From Paraphysoderma sedebokerense (lineage: Eukaryota; Blastocladiomycota; Physodermatomycetes; Physodermatales; Physodermataceae), in assembly GCA_025602915.1 (NCBI GenBank), contig JAHLJZ010000153.1:1-24326 (forward strand): 24,326 bases of DNA. The letters run 5' to 3'. Shown here one piece after another: positions 1 to 11,519 of this stretch. Position 1 is the stretch's first letter; the number at the start of each line of letters is the position of its first letter. The notes below the pieces were generated by a model. The model searched no databases, was not told the DNA's origin, and worked only from the letters and a program-made list of their open reading frames with translations. The translations under genes and the position numbers were made by a program.

Positions 1-2498
1 GACACCCATGGCCGCAGCGGCGGTTAGATAAGGAATTCCACGACGGGTTTCATCATTTTCGTTTCCATCAGCTTTGAAATGACTTTCAGATTCTGTCTTT
101 TGATTTTTACTTTCATTTTGAGTCTTCTCATCGTTAATCGTCGTCACTGACATTTGATTCGCGATTTCTGATTCATCCGACATAGACTGATTCAAAGGTT
201 CATAAACATCTACATGTCCTCCCCATCCCTTAAATTCATACCCTTCAATCACTTTCCTATCCCCGGGAGCGACGACTCGTGTGCCAGATACGGAACGAGT
301 AAACAACATTGAGCCTAAAAACGTTAGCTTTCTGGCATCAACTTTGGTTTCGGTGTCAGTTTGGAAAGAAGAAAGGAGATGGTGAAGTGATAATGCTGTA
401 GACAGTTAAGAGGAAACAAAAAAACGAATGATTAGACCAGCAAATCAAGACAAAACGAGAGGGACAGCTACGAAGGGAAGACAGGTGTCACGTTACTTAC
501 CGATTGAAATATCATTCTTAGGAGTATGTAGCACTTTCGTTCCGTATCTTGCGGCCAAGTGGCTCAATTTTTCATGCAAATACTTGAAGTTGGCCTAAAC
601 CAGAAGCAAAAATGGAAAGCGATCAACGACGAGCTATTCAATTTTTTCGTTTTCATGGCTTACTTTTCGATCGTCCATGTATTGTTTGTACCCTTCTCTC
701 CCAAGAGATAGTAACGTAATAAATAAGTCTAGAATGGGAGCCATAGAAGCACGACCTGTGAATACAAAACGAAATCAAATCAGAATGATAGTCACAGTCA
801 ACAAGAAAACATATCATATTCAGTCTCGGAAGGAACCAAGGAAAGGGACCAACAAGACTGAACACATCAGAGAACTCCAATTAATCTACCTGGGTACCCC
901 GTCGCAACTTTCTCCACCACGTTCGGCTCACCAATGACAACAGCCCCGCCAACCGGAACCATGAAGTTCTTGTCCGTGCTTTGTACAATCAAATCTATCC
1001 GACCTCCAATACGAATAGATTCGTTGATAAGGTGGATAGATTTGGATGATTGGATGCCGTACGCATTGTTCACGACATGTGGGATCGAGAGGGTCTGACA
1101 GAGGCGAGATATAGAGGGTAGACTACCGAAGAAAGAAAAGAGGAACAGTTCACTATGTGTCATCGCGGGGACGCAATGCGCGGCATTAAGAACAAGAGCA
1201 GGCTAAAATTTGATTCAATAACGTCTCCAGAAAGTCGCCCTTGGATAGGAATCCTATTTGTCACGCTAGCGCTTACGTCCACGGCGGTCGACAAACTAAA
1301 GAAAGGCAAAAGCGACAAACATACTCATCCGGCACCCTCGGTGCGAAACAGCTACTAGTACTCAACACAGCTACGACATTCTCTTGCCCCACTCTTTCGA
1401 TTGCTTCTTCTATGCCAGTAACATTAGTCCTTAGTTCGTCTGTAGTTGAGTGGTGGATTGGTGGAACTATTATAGGAATAAACCCTGCATTTTAAATGAA
1501 ATGGTTAATCCCCAACTCGTGCATATTGCTCTACTGCAACTGTTATGAGATAAGGAGAAGGAACCCCATTATACCGGCAGTGATAATGCTTTTAAAGCAA
1601 CTCTTCTGATCAATCCTGGGCCATACCACGTATTTCACATTCGGTCTTGTCCTCGAGACTGAACGCAAGCAAAGTGAGATCGCTAACCCAGTTGCAAGAG
1701 GGAGGACTAGGGCTTTTGTGTCGGAACGCTTTGAGAGGCCTGGATCAAAAACGATTGAGGTGTTATCGATCAACACAATGACAAAAAGAGTGTCAGATAG
1801 TCCAATTAGCGAATATATCGGTCAAAATTGAACATACCCGCAAGTCTGATTGCATCTAACACTAAATGGTTAGTCAGTTGTTGTATTATCGACGAACCGG
1901 CGGCCTTCGGCTGAATTTCCGTGATATCTCCCGAACGACCGATACCATGTCCAAAACTTGATACATATGAGTAACAACGTAAGGTTAGAGCGTTTCGGTG
2001 TTGATTTGCAGATTGCAGAGTTGAATCATGTTCAAGTGGAGACGGTGAGTGTCATTGGACAGTATTACCTACTTACTTGTAATGCCGCCGAGCTACCATT
2101 GGGACAGCTATCCTGGCTTCTCTTTCGCCGAGTCCAGCGTTCTCTGTGAAGTTCAATTGTTCATTTATATAGTTGTTGTTAAATGAAATCCTTTCGTCGA
2201 CTCGCTCGGATCAAATCACCCCACAATCTGAGGGGAAAGCTTATCTCGAGCATGTAGGCGAAGAGCAAAATGACACACCATCAAAGTTGTTGCTGTCCAT
2301 TTTTGATAGCATTTGGAGTAGCCATTCTACATCTGATTCTGTCCATCCGTGTTCCGGTAATTTTTTGTGTTGTAGAATCCAGCTGAACAAAGACTCCCTC
2401 TGTGACAAAGACTGCTGAGAAAGAGCAAGGTATGTGGGAGGCAGAAAAGGTTCAAGAAGGGCTGTTATTGAGTTCGACTGTAACGACGGATTCGACAT
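1..2498 (-). CDS. SEPSECS: O-phosphoseryl-tRNA(Sec) selenium transferase (SepSecS), 3' end beyond the window
   Basis: PLP enzyme that turns O-phosphoseryl-tRNA(Sec) into selenocysteinyl-tRNA(Sec) using selenophosphate; the last step of archaeal/eukaryotic Sec synthesis. Nine visible exons (minus strand): 2498-2277, 2141-2077, 1956-1838, 1739-1575, 1484-1325, 1122-890, 755-664, 594-501 and 395-1. Together they give 515 codons with every junction in frame; the C-terminus lies off the left edge. Seen: an N-terminal [15 protein letters not shown] stretch (about 68-82), [10 protein letters not shown] (98-107), [41 protein letters not shown], and the PLP-lysine motif [13 protein letters not shown] with the lysine near residue 295, then YPGRAS. 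These match the human enzyme in order, so the tRNA-, phosphate- and PLP-contacting motifs are retained. Introns are mostly 60-135 nt, one is 202 nt. The first junction is placed by conservation (GT-AAC); a donor one codon earlier is possible. An insertion of about 55 charged residues sits near 446-503. The start is the first ATG of exon 1. Confidence 0.95.
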
Positions 2499-3206
2499 GT
2501 TTGTTAATCGATATATTTATTCGAGCAAAGGAAAGGTGTGGGGATCTTGAGCGCCTGGAGTGAACCAGTTGAACTCGGGAAACAATTAATTTTGCAAGTG
2601 AAATTTCTGAAATGCTCGTTTGATTTGACTTTTATTTAGATTTCCCTAGCTTTCAATTAACAATCTTGCTACTGCATTTGGACTCGTCTTCTCGTTTGAA
2701 TACACTTGATATGTGTAACAAGGCTATCACTATGCAGTATGAAATTTCGGGCAATCCGGAGTTATGATTAACACAATGCTTCCACCGCAGCATCTGACAT
2801 CAGCATTGTTACTGAGTGCAGCGTATTGATGTTACCGTATATACTCACCGTTATAGACGGAACATGTGAATACTGCGGCTGTAATGAAAAACGAAACATT
2901 AAAGACAAAAATACAATCGAACGCATCTCAAATGCTTATTCACGGCACCGCATTCGCGACTCACAATCCCGCCTGAATCAAACAGATTTCTCGGTCTAGC
3001 TTATTTGCATTTTGTGTGCCATTATAGGCAACTCAGCACTGCTTTCGTCTCACATCACAATACATATTGAGATGTCCGACAGTTCAGAATCTGGAATCAT
3101 CTACAAGCTATTGGCCCCTGTCCGCTTCTGTATTCTTTCTGTCAACTAACACCAATCAGACATTCCACTATTGTTCGTCGGGTTGCGTTTCGTCATATGA
3201 ATAAGA
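2499..3206. other. Divergent intergenic region between SepSecS and the secreted ART-like gene
   Basis: About 0.7 kb without a supportable gene, lying between two start codons that point away from each other. It must hold both promoters. No RNA gene, repeat or longer open frame was recognised. Confidence 0.5.
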
Positions 3207-3214
3207 TATAAATA
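3207..3214 (+). promoter_or_regulatory. TATA box of the secreted ART-like gene
   Basis: TATAAATA 82 bases before the ATG at 3289. The distance fits a TATA-directed start site about 30 bases downstream and a short 5' leader. Confidence 0.55.
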
Positions 3215-3288
3215 GAAAAGAGGCCTGGCGAAGAAAGCCGATTTGTACAGCTAGAATCTTTTCTGCTTCGCTGTTTATTTGTTCCAAT

Positions 3289-4359
3289 ATGGTTAGGCTT
3301 CAATTCCTATCAGTTATATTGACACTGTGTAAGTTTTAAATTTAAAATCCGGACATACGTCTTCAAGCTTATGTACTAACTATTTTGTTTGCTCTATTCA
3401 GGCCTTCTTGTGCATCCCTCTTTCACCCTCCACGCAGCCGATGGCACAGAGTTATCGCATAGTCAAGCACAAGACGATCTGCATGAAAATAACGTAACGC
3501 CAGATGTTAAAGGAAGATTTGAGGACATCCCCGCCCGTTCGGCCACCCAAAAAAAAGCAGATGCGATCAATACGTCTTGGAAGTTAAGCGCACTAGGATA
3601 CCAAAAGTTTGACACCTGCATTTCTGAAGAATCTGAGACACCGCAGACTTGCTCTCGATCCCCGAGGGCTAAATCTCGACTGATGGCGCGACACTCCGAA
3701 AAACCTTTATATCGCTTAATTGGATTTCATGGAACTTCCGAAACCGCAGCAAGCAATATTATAGAAAATGGTCTTAGAGCAAATGCGCGAATAGTAGATG
3801 GCCTCGAGAAAAACCAGTATGGACCTGGTAAGTGCCAATTAGATCGTCATGGCGCAACCCTCCCATTCGTCCTGCTAATTGACTCTATCTTCTCTGATAA
3901 TTGGAAAATTTTAGGCTTTTACGTAACAGACCACATTGCCACTGCTAGGAGTTTTGCTACGGCTGCTGCCAAAAGTGACAAGTCAAGGGCAGTTGTACTG
4001 GACGTGTGGGCCAAGGATTTCGATACGATGGCAGCCCATATCTTCACGAAAGAAGATGGTATTGGTAAGTGCTGATTCAACCTTGCGATATCGGTTTTGT
4101 GCACAAATGTATGGTGCTCATTTTTTCTGTATTTGTTCACCTAGTTGTGTTCGGCAAAGAACCGTATCTTGCTGCAACGGCTCAATCGTTTATCGATGAC
4201 TATGACTATTTAGCTGGACCCCACCATTCGATGGAAGGCGAAGCGGTGCAGATAAAATTCAATCCAAGGGCTTTCGGAAAATTGTTGATCACCAGGCGGC
4301 CGGACAAAGATATCGGTGGTAGGCGCCCGTTTAGCCGACCTGTCCGACGGATACGATGA
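3289..4359 (+). CDS. Secreted ADP-ribosyltransferase-like protein (H-Y-E type core)
   Basis: Four exons: 3289-3328, 3402-3827, 3915-4064 and 4145-4359, giving 276 residues with all phases consistent. Intron 1 has donor GTAAGT, branch site TACTAAC (3374-3380) and acceptor CAG; introns 2 and 3 also start GTAAGT. The short first exon supplies a signal peptide (MVRLQFLSVILTLCLLVHPS, cleavage likely near 25), so the product should be secreted. Residues about 27-115 are polar and low in complexity. The conserved part follows: FHGTSETAA with a histidine near 123, YGPGFYVTD with a tyrosine near 148, and MEGEAVQIKFNP with glutamates near 236 and 238. A His-Tyr-Glu triad in this spacing is the pattern of diphtheria-toxin/PARP-type ADP-ribosyltransferases. 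The tail is Arg-rich. The frame looks intact. Activity and target are inferred; it could be an effector, a defence enzyme or an inactive relative. Confidence 0.75.
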
Positions 4360-4404
4360 TTGAAGAATTTCGCGACCTGTTCTAAATTATGAAATAAGCT
4401 TATT

Positions 4405-4410
4405 AATAAA
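4405..4410 (+). terminator. Poly(A) signal of the secreted ART-like gene
   Basis: AATAAA 46 bases after the TGA stop at 4357-4359, the expected place for a 3'-end processing signal. Confidence 0.5.
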
Positions 4411-5780
4411 ATGAATAACTAAACTATATACTATCGCAAGGGCAATTTCGACGCAATTGCAAGGAGCAGTCCTTGATTAAGATTTATGCCGGAGAGAAAC
4501 CCACATTTTATAACTGAATGAACTATTGGTAGAAATACCGGACATGTGCCGTCATATCAACTTTTCTGATCCTTTTTGTGGCTTTACCTTTCCTCTGAGG
4601 CGGAACGCAACCTAAGAGAGATTTGTCATTTACCCGTGGATAAATGGAGGAAAAACAGTTTTGTGAAGATGAGCTTTACGAGGTTTAGGGAATTGTCAAA
4701 TAGTTACAGTTGATTCACATTCGTCGACTGCCAAATCGACAGTGGCAAACTGGAGGCAAGCCAGCCCGTCAGATCAAAATCAAGCCAATTTTAAAATTTA
4801 CTCTCATACTACTAGGGTGCCCTGCATTCATGTACGTGAGAATATAGTGAGCACAGGCAACAGAGTTTAAAATGTCTTTTACAAGTGGCCATCGTCAAAG
4901 CTGCATTGGACACGATTCACGAGTCGCGAATTGAGTTGTTTACCCGGTTCATTCCGGATTAGGGCCAATATAATAGTGGAAGTTACTTTTCAAACAGCAC
5001 AATCGCATGAACACATCGTTGGATAATTAGTCAAAATCTTGTTTAAATTCATCCCATTCAATACTGTATTCGAATGCTTTGTATGACTTGTTAAGGAAAG
5101 GGCGGGCCCAACGCAATGTATGAAAGCAACAAGATCAGAACAGAGTTCCGTTTTCTTTTGCCTTCCATCGATATTCATTCTCAACTCTTTGTCACAATTA
5201 ATTCAGAGCATACTTGGGAGTGTATTCTATGAAAGTCTAAGTACTTCGTGTATGATGCTTGATGCATGCTTTTGAAACCTAGAAAAAAGTCAAAAGACCG
5301 CGAATTGGAGCGTTAATATGAAAGCTGTCGTTGGCAGATCTCTGTGTTGTAAAAGTCTTTCACATATTTGCATTCCTGTTAATTGATCGCGCAAAGTAAG
5401 CATTTATGCCGAAATTGTGAATGTATCCATCCATATTCAATCCAAGAATAGCGATTTTCAACACAAGTATTCATCCTGAACTTGCAAGTCCATAAAGAAT
5501 TTCATGGTCAATTATATGGAATGCTATTCTGAGAGAGACACTATTGAATCAGTTAGTTACAATGTAAGTTTTGTGGCATAATGATATCAGATATCATATG
5601 CGACGATTGAGAGAAAAATGCCACGTCTTGCTGGTGCGTGGTAATGCGTCTTATCGCGGCAATCCAAACCTAGGCAAGTAAGCATCTTCACATTTGCCAC
5701 GGAAGAGATATAATTTAAATATATCTGTATGAAACTCTATAGTACGACTAACAGGGAATTTTACGCCTACAAGATTTAGC
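4411..5780. other. Intergenic region with no recognised gene
   Basis: About 1.4 kb of AT-rich sequence between two plus-strand genes. The longest open stretches are under 70 codons and lack coding character. I see no tRNA, repeat or transposon end. The last 100 bases contain TA-rich runs (about 5708-5727) that could serve as the F-box gene's promoter. Confidence 0.45.
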
Positions 5781-8700
5781 ATGTCCGATTCAGGAACGGT
5801 CCACCATTCTCCTCCGCCGAAGCTCACTCTAGTCGACCTCCCCGAGGATATACTCTACCAAATCCTCCTTCTCCTCCCAAATCCTTTCATCATTCGTCGT
5901 GTTCATTCGACTTTTAACAATCTCCTGCAATCCGCCTCATACATTCAATCTCAATGGCTTGTTCTCAACGTTCCTTTACCCCCTTCCGACATCCTGTCAT
6001 CTCCAAAACTCGAGAATTATCGGGCAATGCTGACGATGTCGGAAGGTATTCTCTGGACCTACTTGAAATATCAGTCAGCCAAACTCAGAAAACCGGCAAA
6101 TCAGAGAACGAAGATTGTGGGGTTTCTGAATTCCCTTTTCGGTTTCAACTCGACTAGCTTGTCTGCTCAAACCGGTCGTCCTGGCGCCATTTCACATTTG
6201 CCACCGAATCATATAGATCAACAGCTGTTATTCCCGACTCCATTGCTCCCTCCGTTTCCATACATTCTGTCCACCTGGCTATTTCATCTTCCAAAATACC
6301 CGTCCCCAGAATTCTTGCAATGGATCGTTACCCATTTTAGCTTCACAAACAATACAGTTATCCAGAAATTCTTTTCTCTACCCCCTACTTCTCTGACTCT
6401 CCCTATCTTCGAAACTTTACTTAAACCGTATGTCGCAAACCGCCAATACGATTCTAGTTATCTGTTTGCTCTCGAAAAGTGTATAGATTTGGGTAGCATT
6501 AATGGATTAGAGCTCTTGTTACAGGATGAAAGCAATGAAGACATAAAGCAAGTGAATTTAAAGCACGTTGCATTGAAATGTGTTGTGATGGGCTCAACGA
6601 ATATGTTGAAATATTTGATTTTGGAGAGACGTACCAAGACTGGCAAGGCAATTGCAGTTGGTGGTAAACTGTTTCTGGAGATCGTATTCTGGTCCGTCAA
6701 GTTCGACAACCTCGGCCTGCTTGACTTCTTGTTCTGGTTGTCTTCATCGTCATCATCGCTCAACTGCCTTGCCAAAACTTTCAGATCCGCTTTCATATCT
6801 TCGCTTCGCTTCTCTAAACCCTCGACATTTTCTGCCCTTTTTGACAGGTTTCTTTCATCCGCTCTCCCATGGGATTCGCGACGTTCAATTGGCGTATCAA
6901 TCCTCCATGAGTCGGTCTCCTTTGTCCGATCAAACCTCGTGATAAGAACTGCGGATCCCCATCGAACATCATGGTGGCGATTGCTGGAAAATAGATTTCC
7001 GGTTGAAATTTCGAAAGACACAATCAAATGGAGATTTGAAGTCGCCGAGTTGACTGCTCGGATGTTTAAAGTTACAGAAGAAGAGTTCTTTGTCGGGGAT
7101 AGAATTCTGAGATCTCTGAAAATGCGGGTTGATTTTCCAATCAATAATGGAAACGGAATGCATCATGGCGAAGGGGACGAATACATTGAGACCTCCATTG
7201 GGGCCAGAAGAAAGCGGTACCTAAGCTGGGTTATGCAAAAGTGGTGTGAATTAGATAGGAACACTCAATTGGGAATATGGGAATATAATGATAAGTTAAA
7301 GAAAGGTTGTTGTGCGGACAAAGTAGTGAATTATGTGATAACTGTCGGTGCGGATAATGAGGTATGGCTGTTGTCTCCTTTTCGCTATCGACTTATTGAC
7401 GATAGAGTCTTATTACGTCGTTCATATCTCTGATGTGCACCAATGTCTTACCGCGAATCTGTTTTCTCAGCTTCTGCAACTTCTCCTGTCCCTGCTTTAC
7501 TCTCACCCGTCTTTACTTCTTTCCACGATAATCGATTACCCCTCACCTAGTTTAATGGCGCCGTATAGCTTTAATACACCATCTACGACACCCGAGTTTG
7601 ACAGATCTCTCCAGTCTTACCTTCTGTGTTACCCGCTTCCCTTGAAAACACTTCTTCTGAGTATTTTATCAGCAGCTACAAAGCGGGACACGCATAGCTT
7701 GACGAATCTATTGAACCTTGTACACCAGAAACTTGAAAGTTCCCATGAGGAACAAGTCGCCGAAGTGGTCGAATGCATGCATTATGCTGCGAAGAGAACA
7801 ATGATGGGCAAAGTGATTTTAAAACCAGGAACTGGGAATGTGTTACAGATACTGTTGAATTCCATTCAAAGCTTGAAGAACTCTGGTGACTCGATCCTTG
7901 CCAAAAGCGATCTTTATAGAATCGCGATCACGAATTCATTTGGAAATGTTGAAGAATATTTTGTGTCGACGTGTTTTGAATTAGTCCAAGCCATGGTGAA
8001 AGCACAGGTTTCTCCAAATTTCTCAGACGAGATAGATTATGCCTCGAACGGCGCCAATGCCAATGATTTCGCGAATTTCAGTATGACTTCGAATTTGCGA
8101 CTTATTATTGATGAGTTTCTAATTCAATTCGACCTCCTTGTCCGTCATTCCACTGAATCAACCCGCATTTTGACTCTGGCACCAATTGATCTGAGTCGCC
8201 ATCTGCGCTCACTGCTTTCAACTGCGGATACCCTCATTCAAGAAGACACCACTTCTACCTCACAATCAACCCTCCCAACGCCGCTGACTGATTTAACTGT
8301 CAACGAAGCTTTCCTCATACTCCTTTTCACATCCGAATCCACAACGTCCTGGTGTAAAGTGTATTTTGACGTACGCATTCCTTCATCACTGGCGGCGTTG
8401 CCCAATACTTTGGGATCATCGCCGTCTTCCCGATCGCATTTCGATTGCACCTCAGGCATTGCCTGTCTTGTCGCTTGGGTCGTTAGCGACGAGGCCAAAG
8501 AACAGGTCGGAAGATATATGGACTATATGGGTCCCGTTTTATTAATGGTTATTGATTTACTAGTTTATATACACACACTGGATGCACCATGTAGCAACAA
8601 GCGAGAAATGACAGAGTTGAAGAGTTTAATATCTAATCTTTTTGGCGTTGTTTTGCGCAATTATTGTGATAATACTCTAAAAGGAATCGTTGGAATAGGA

Positions 8701-8799
8701 ATTAAAGAAAAAAACAAAGGACTAGAATCTGGAGAGTGCAACATAAATGAGTTCTGGAATTATAAAATTCACAGATGGAAAAGGTTAAATTATGTTTGA
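5781..8799 (+). CDS. Large F-box protein with ankyrin-like stretches
   Basis: Two exons, 5781-7361 and 7471-8799, joined in phase 0 give 969 residues. The 109-nt intron has donor GTATGG and acceptor TTCTCAG, and both exons are long open frames. If the intron is not removed, the first frame stops at 7433 after 550 residues. Near the N-terminus, residues about 15-60 form an F-box (LVDLPEDILYQILLLLPNPF followed by RRVHSTFNNLL), the segment that binds Skp1 in SCF ubiquitin ligases. Residues about 225-290 contain ankyrin-like helix pairs (CIDLGSINGLELLL; CVVMGSTNMLKYLIL). The rest is helical, leucine-rich and has several Ser/Thr-rich linkers; I recognise no other domain. Substrate unknown. The start is the first ATG, shortly before the F-box. 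It is unlike its neighbours in having just one intron. Confidence 0.8.
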
Positions 8800-8852
8800 G
8801 TTCTGATGTAAAGCGTCACAAATTGTATCCAACTTTCGTCGGAGAATTGAAT

Positions 8853-8858
8853 AATAAA
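8853..8858 (+). terminator. Poly(A) signal of the F-box gene
   Basis: AATAAA 54 bases after the TGA stop of the F-box frame, in the expected orientation. Confidence 0.5.
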
Positions 8859-9159
8859 ACTCAAGGACGAGTGGACAAAAATGAAGTAGATGACTTAAGT
8901 AGTTGTAGGTAGACACCACTCACCACGGAGAAAATATGGGTTTGAAAGTCCACATATGGAATCTTACCCATAAAATAAAAGCATAGCGTGGCCTCGTGAA
9001 AAAACGGATGCCCATCTTTGACATGAATTGAATTGGATTTAAAAACTCAATTTTAAGGTCAACCAGATGTGGATGTGGTTGCGTGCATAGCGCAGTTCGT
9101 GATGCGTAGGAATGCGAAATCTCGATCATTCACTATATTACTGTTGCTTGAGCATACAA

Positions 9160-9345
9160 ACACACACCCAGAATCCAGGGACGACATCTCCCTGAAGATA
9201 TGGCCGGATGTCTCAGTACAGGATGTCCCCGGGAGGTCCCCCTTCAAAGTACATCCTGGTGACTTCGCAGACATCCCCGACATATATGGGCTTCAGGATA
9301 GCACTGGGATATCTTGGAACAAGATGTATCTATATACAATTTTAC
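9160..9345 (+). repeat. Diverged repeat block X, copy 1 (GGATGTCC-rich)
   Basis: Rich in GGATGTC/GACATCC words (at least six in under 200 bases). Read on the plus strand it resembles the minus strand of 11520-11720: both have ACACACCCA, GAAGATATGG(C/T)CGG, AGGATGTC and ACATCC islands in the same order. It directly precedes the LTR at 9366. It is either an older repeat next to the LTRs or part of the element; origin not resolved. Confidence 0.45.
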
Positions 9346-9365
9346 AAAAATCTGCGAGACCTCGC

Positions 9366-9808
9366 TGTCGGAAAGATATTGATGTTTGGGGGATCGTTTC
9401 CTTCCGGGGGATATGGGTGGATTCCCAATAGGCGATATATCGAAGAGTGAGGTTACTCGTTTCGGATATAATAAGTTGTATTTTTCAATACTTAATGATT
9501 AATAAAATCATAGTCATAAAAGTTTATAAGTTATTCATTTTTCATAGATTCCTCCCTAGATTTCTTCCTCTCCTTCCCTATAAATACCAAACTCCATACA
9601 AATTAATGAAATACTAAACACATGTCACGAATATCAAATATTGAAAGTACCACACTCGAAATACATAACACATGCTAACAACATCAAACATAACAATTGA
9701 ATATAAATTTAGTAACATGAACCAAAACAATTACATTCCTTTCCAACAATTAACCGAGATTCTAGTGTCGAGGAAAATGACACAGTATGTTATCGTTTCC
9801 ACACGACA
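9366..9808 (+). mobile_element. Solo LTR of an LTR retrotransposon, flanked by a 4-bp TSD
   Basis: 443-bp unit starting TGTCG and ending CGACA, the inverted short ends typical of LTRs, flanked by TCGC on both sides (9362-9365 and 9809-9812) as a target-site duplication. Inside are AATAAA (about 9501) and a TATA box CTATAAATA (about 9580), both on the plus strand, which sets the orientation. Two relatives lie at 11769-12191 and 13689-13832 in the opposite orientation. I judge roughly 85-90% identity to the 11769 copy by eye, so the insertions are not recent. Family is not assignable because no internal domains remain here. Confidence 0.7.
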
Positions 9809-9812
9809 TCGC

Positions 9813-11519
9813 GTGCGTCAGGAAATCTTGACGACATCATTCATCAGATAACTCAAGGATATCCGGACAATTTGGACACACATAAGTGCGACAATGGAAA
9901 CTTTGTGAAAAGGGTTTATTTTCTGGTTGCTTAATGGTAGATTGAGAAAGATTGATAAAGTCATTACAGCTTGGTAAGTTTCAAAAGTTTCGAAGGCGTG
10001 AATGTCGTATCTGGTAAGTGTGTTAAGAAGGGTTGTAGTTCTCAAAAAATGGTTAATACAATCTTAGTCAAAAGAGTTTTCAGAATTCATAATATTACTA
10101 TATGTCTTTGATTTTGCTAGAATCTGTTATGTTTCTCACGTGTGGTTTTTGATGGTTTTTGTTGAGCATTTGATATTAATAATGAACATTTGGTGTTTCT
10201 TTGTGTGAAAAAGATTGGGTTGAGCAAATAGAATGTGGATTATACGAGGCCCGAAGGGATGAAGTATAATATAATCCTTAGCTTGTCTAAAATTTAGATA
10301 TACACTTCGTCTCCTCCGGCCACCGATATTATTCTAAAGACAGCTACAGAAAGGATCAACGTAGGAAGGGTTTGTGTCATGGCCGGAACATTTTGAACTA
10401 TGATCGAGATATCTATCATAAAATGGATCGTGGATATGAGAACAACTGTAGGATTGAAGTATTCTAAATCAATGTATTGAATGGGTTATCGACAAATTGA
10501 CCCTATTACTTATCAAGGTTATATAAATATCGCAATTTGATTCCATGATACGCATATGCCGCTTTCGTCCATACCTTACATTGATAATAGCAAGATTATT
10601 CTGATAAAACTAGGAATCTTTGAGTCGTTCCCAATATACTACGATTTTGCTGGAATGGAATGGATGTACTGCGTTCGTAAAAATCGGGATTTTAATATTT
10701 TCTTATTTTCTTAACAACTCGGGTCCGTTGATGGCGTCGGGGACGTCGTTTAGCTTTACAGTGCACCTGTCCGGGATATCTTCATTATGTATGTTATTGT
10801 CATAAAGCGTTTCCGCCGCAGATGCGTCTGCATGATTTACAAATGCTATGTATTCTTCATTTGAGACCATACAGTAAATCCCTTGGCGTAACATCTATGT
10901 GCTCTATGTTTGGAAAGTAATAGAACGTATATTGAAAGTACAGATTACTATTCTGTTGTGTAGTTCTGCAGTGGTCATACGTCTTAAAATCTAATTTAAT
11001 ATTCTAAGTAAGAATTGTTCAATTAGAATTTATTTTAAAGGTTGGTATGGAGTATTGATTTCATTATTACTTCATATTACGGTAGCTTCTAAAATCCACA
11101 AGTTAGATCTAGAAGGAGAACCGGCATGACAACAGTGCTGTCGTAAAATCACGGAAAAGTTGGGCATCATTACTTTCAATATTATAAACTCAAATTTATG
11201 TTGGTAAACATACAATCGTCGATATACTTCCCATTAAAAGCAAATCGCAAGAATCGATCCCTCAACTATCCCGCTTCACGACAGAGCGGAAACTCAAATG
11301 TTACTAGATTTACGTCATCACTGTGGTAAACGGAATCGCTAAACTAATTAAGCCAAAGAATGGGAACTTGATTTGAATTGGTCGTTGAGGCTGAGATAGC
11401 TGATGAGTGGGCGGGCAACTTGTCTAAATTTTCAAGACACTTACGTTTTTCTATACAAATACAAAATAAACCTTTAGTCCCACTTATTTATGTCCTGATT
11501 GGGAGAAGGATCTCCCTCT
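9813..11519. other. Gene-free AT-rich spacer between LTR copies
   Basis: About 1.7 kb with no open frame of coding character and no recognised RNA gene. The only structure noted is the imperfect hairpin at 10248-10321. Confidence 0.45.
10248..10321. repeat. Imperfect inverted repeat (hairpin)
   Basis: Arms of about 21 bases beginning GGCC and ending GGCC pair at 16 of 21 positions, more with G-U pairs, around a loop of about 33 bases. It may be a small foldback element or a structured RNA; nothing else supports either. Confidence 0.35.

Noticed and set aside
1155-1495. Plus-strand open frames of 67 and 84 codons
   Set aside because: They lie antisense to SepSecS exons and its 202-nt intron and have no promoter or coding character.
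6458-7144. Minus-strand frame of 228 codons
   Set aside because: Fully antisense to the F-box gene; composition is that of a mirrored coding sequence.
7348-7470. Separate start (ATG at 7348) for the second long frame
   Set aside because: The 41 residues before 7471 lie mostly in a GT-AG intron, and splicing in phase 0 joins the two frames into one gene.
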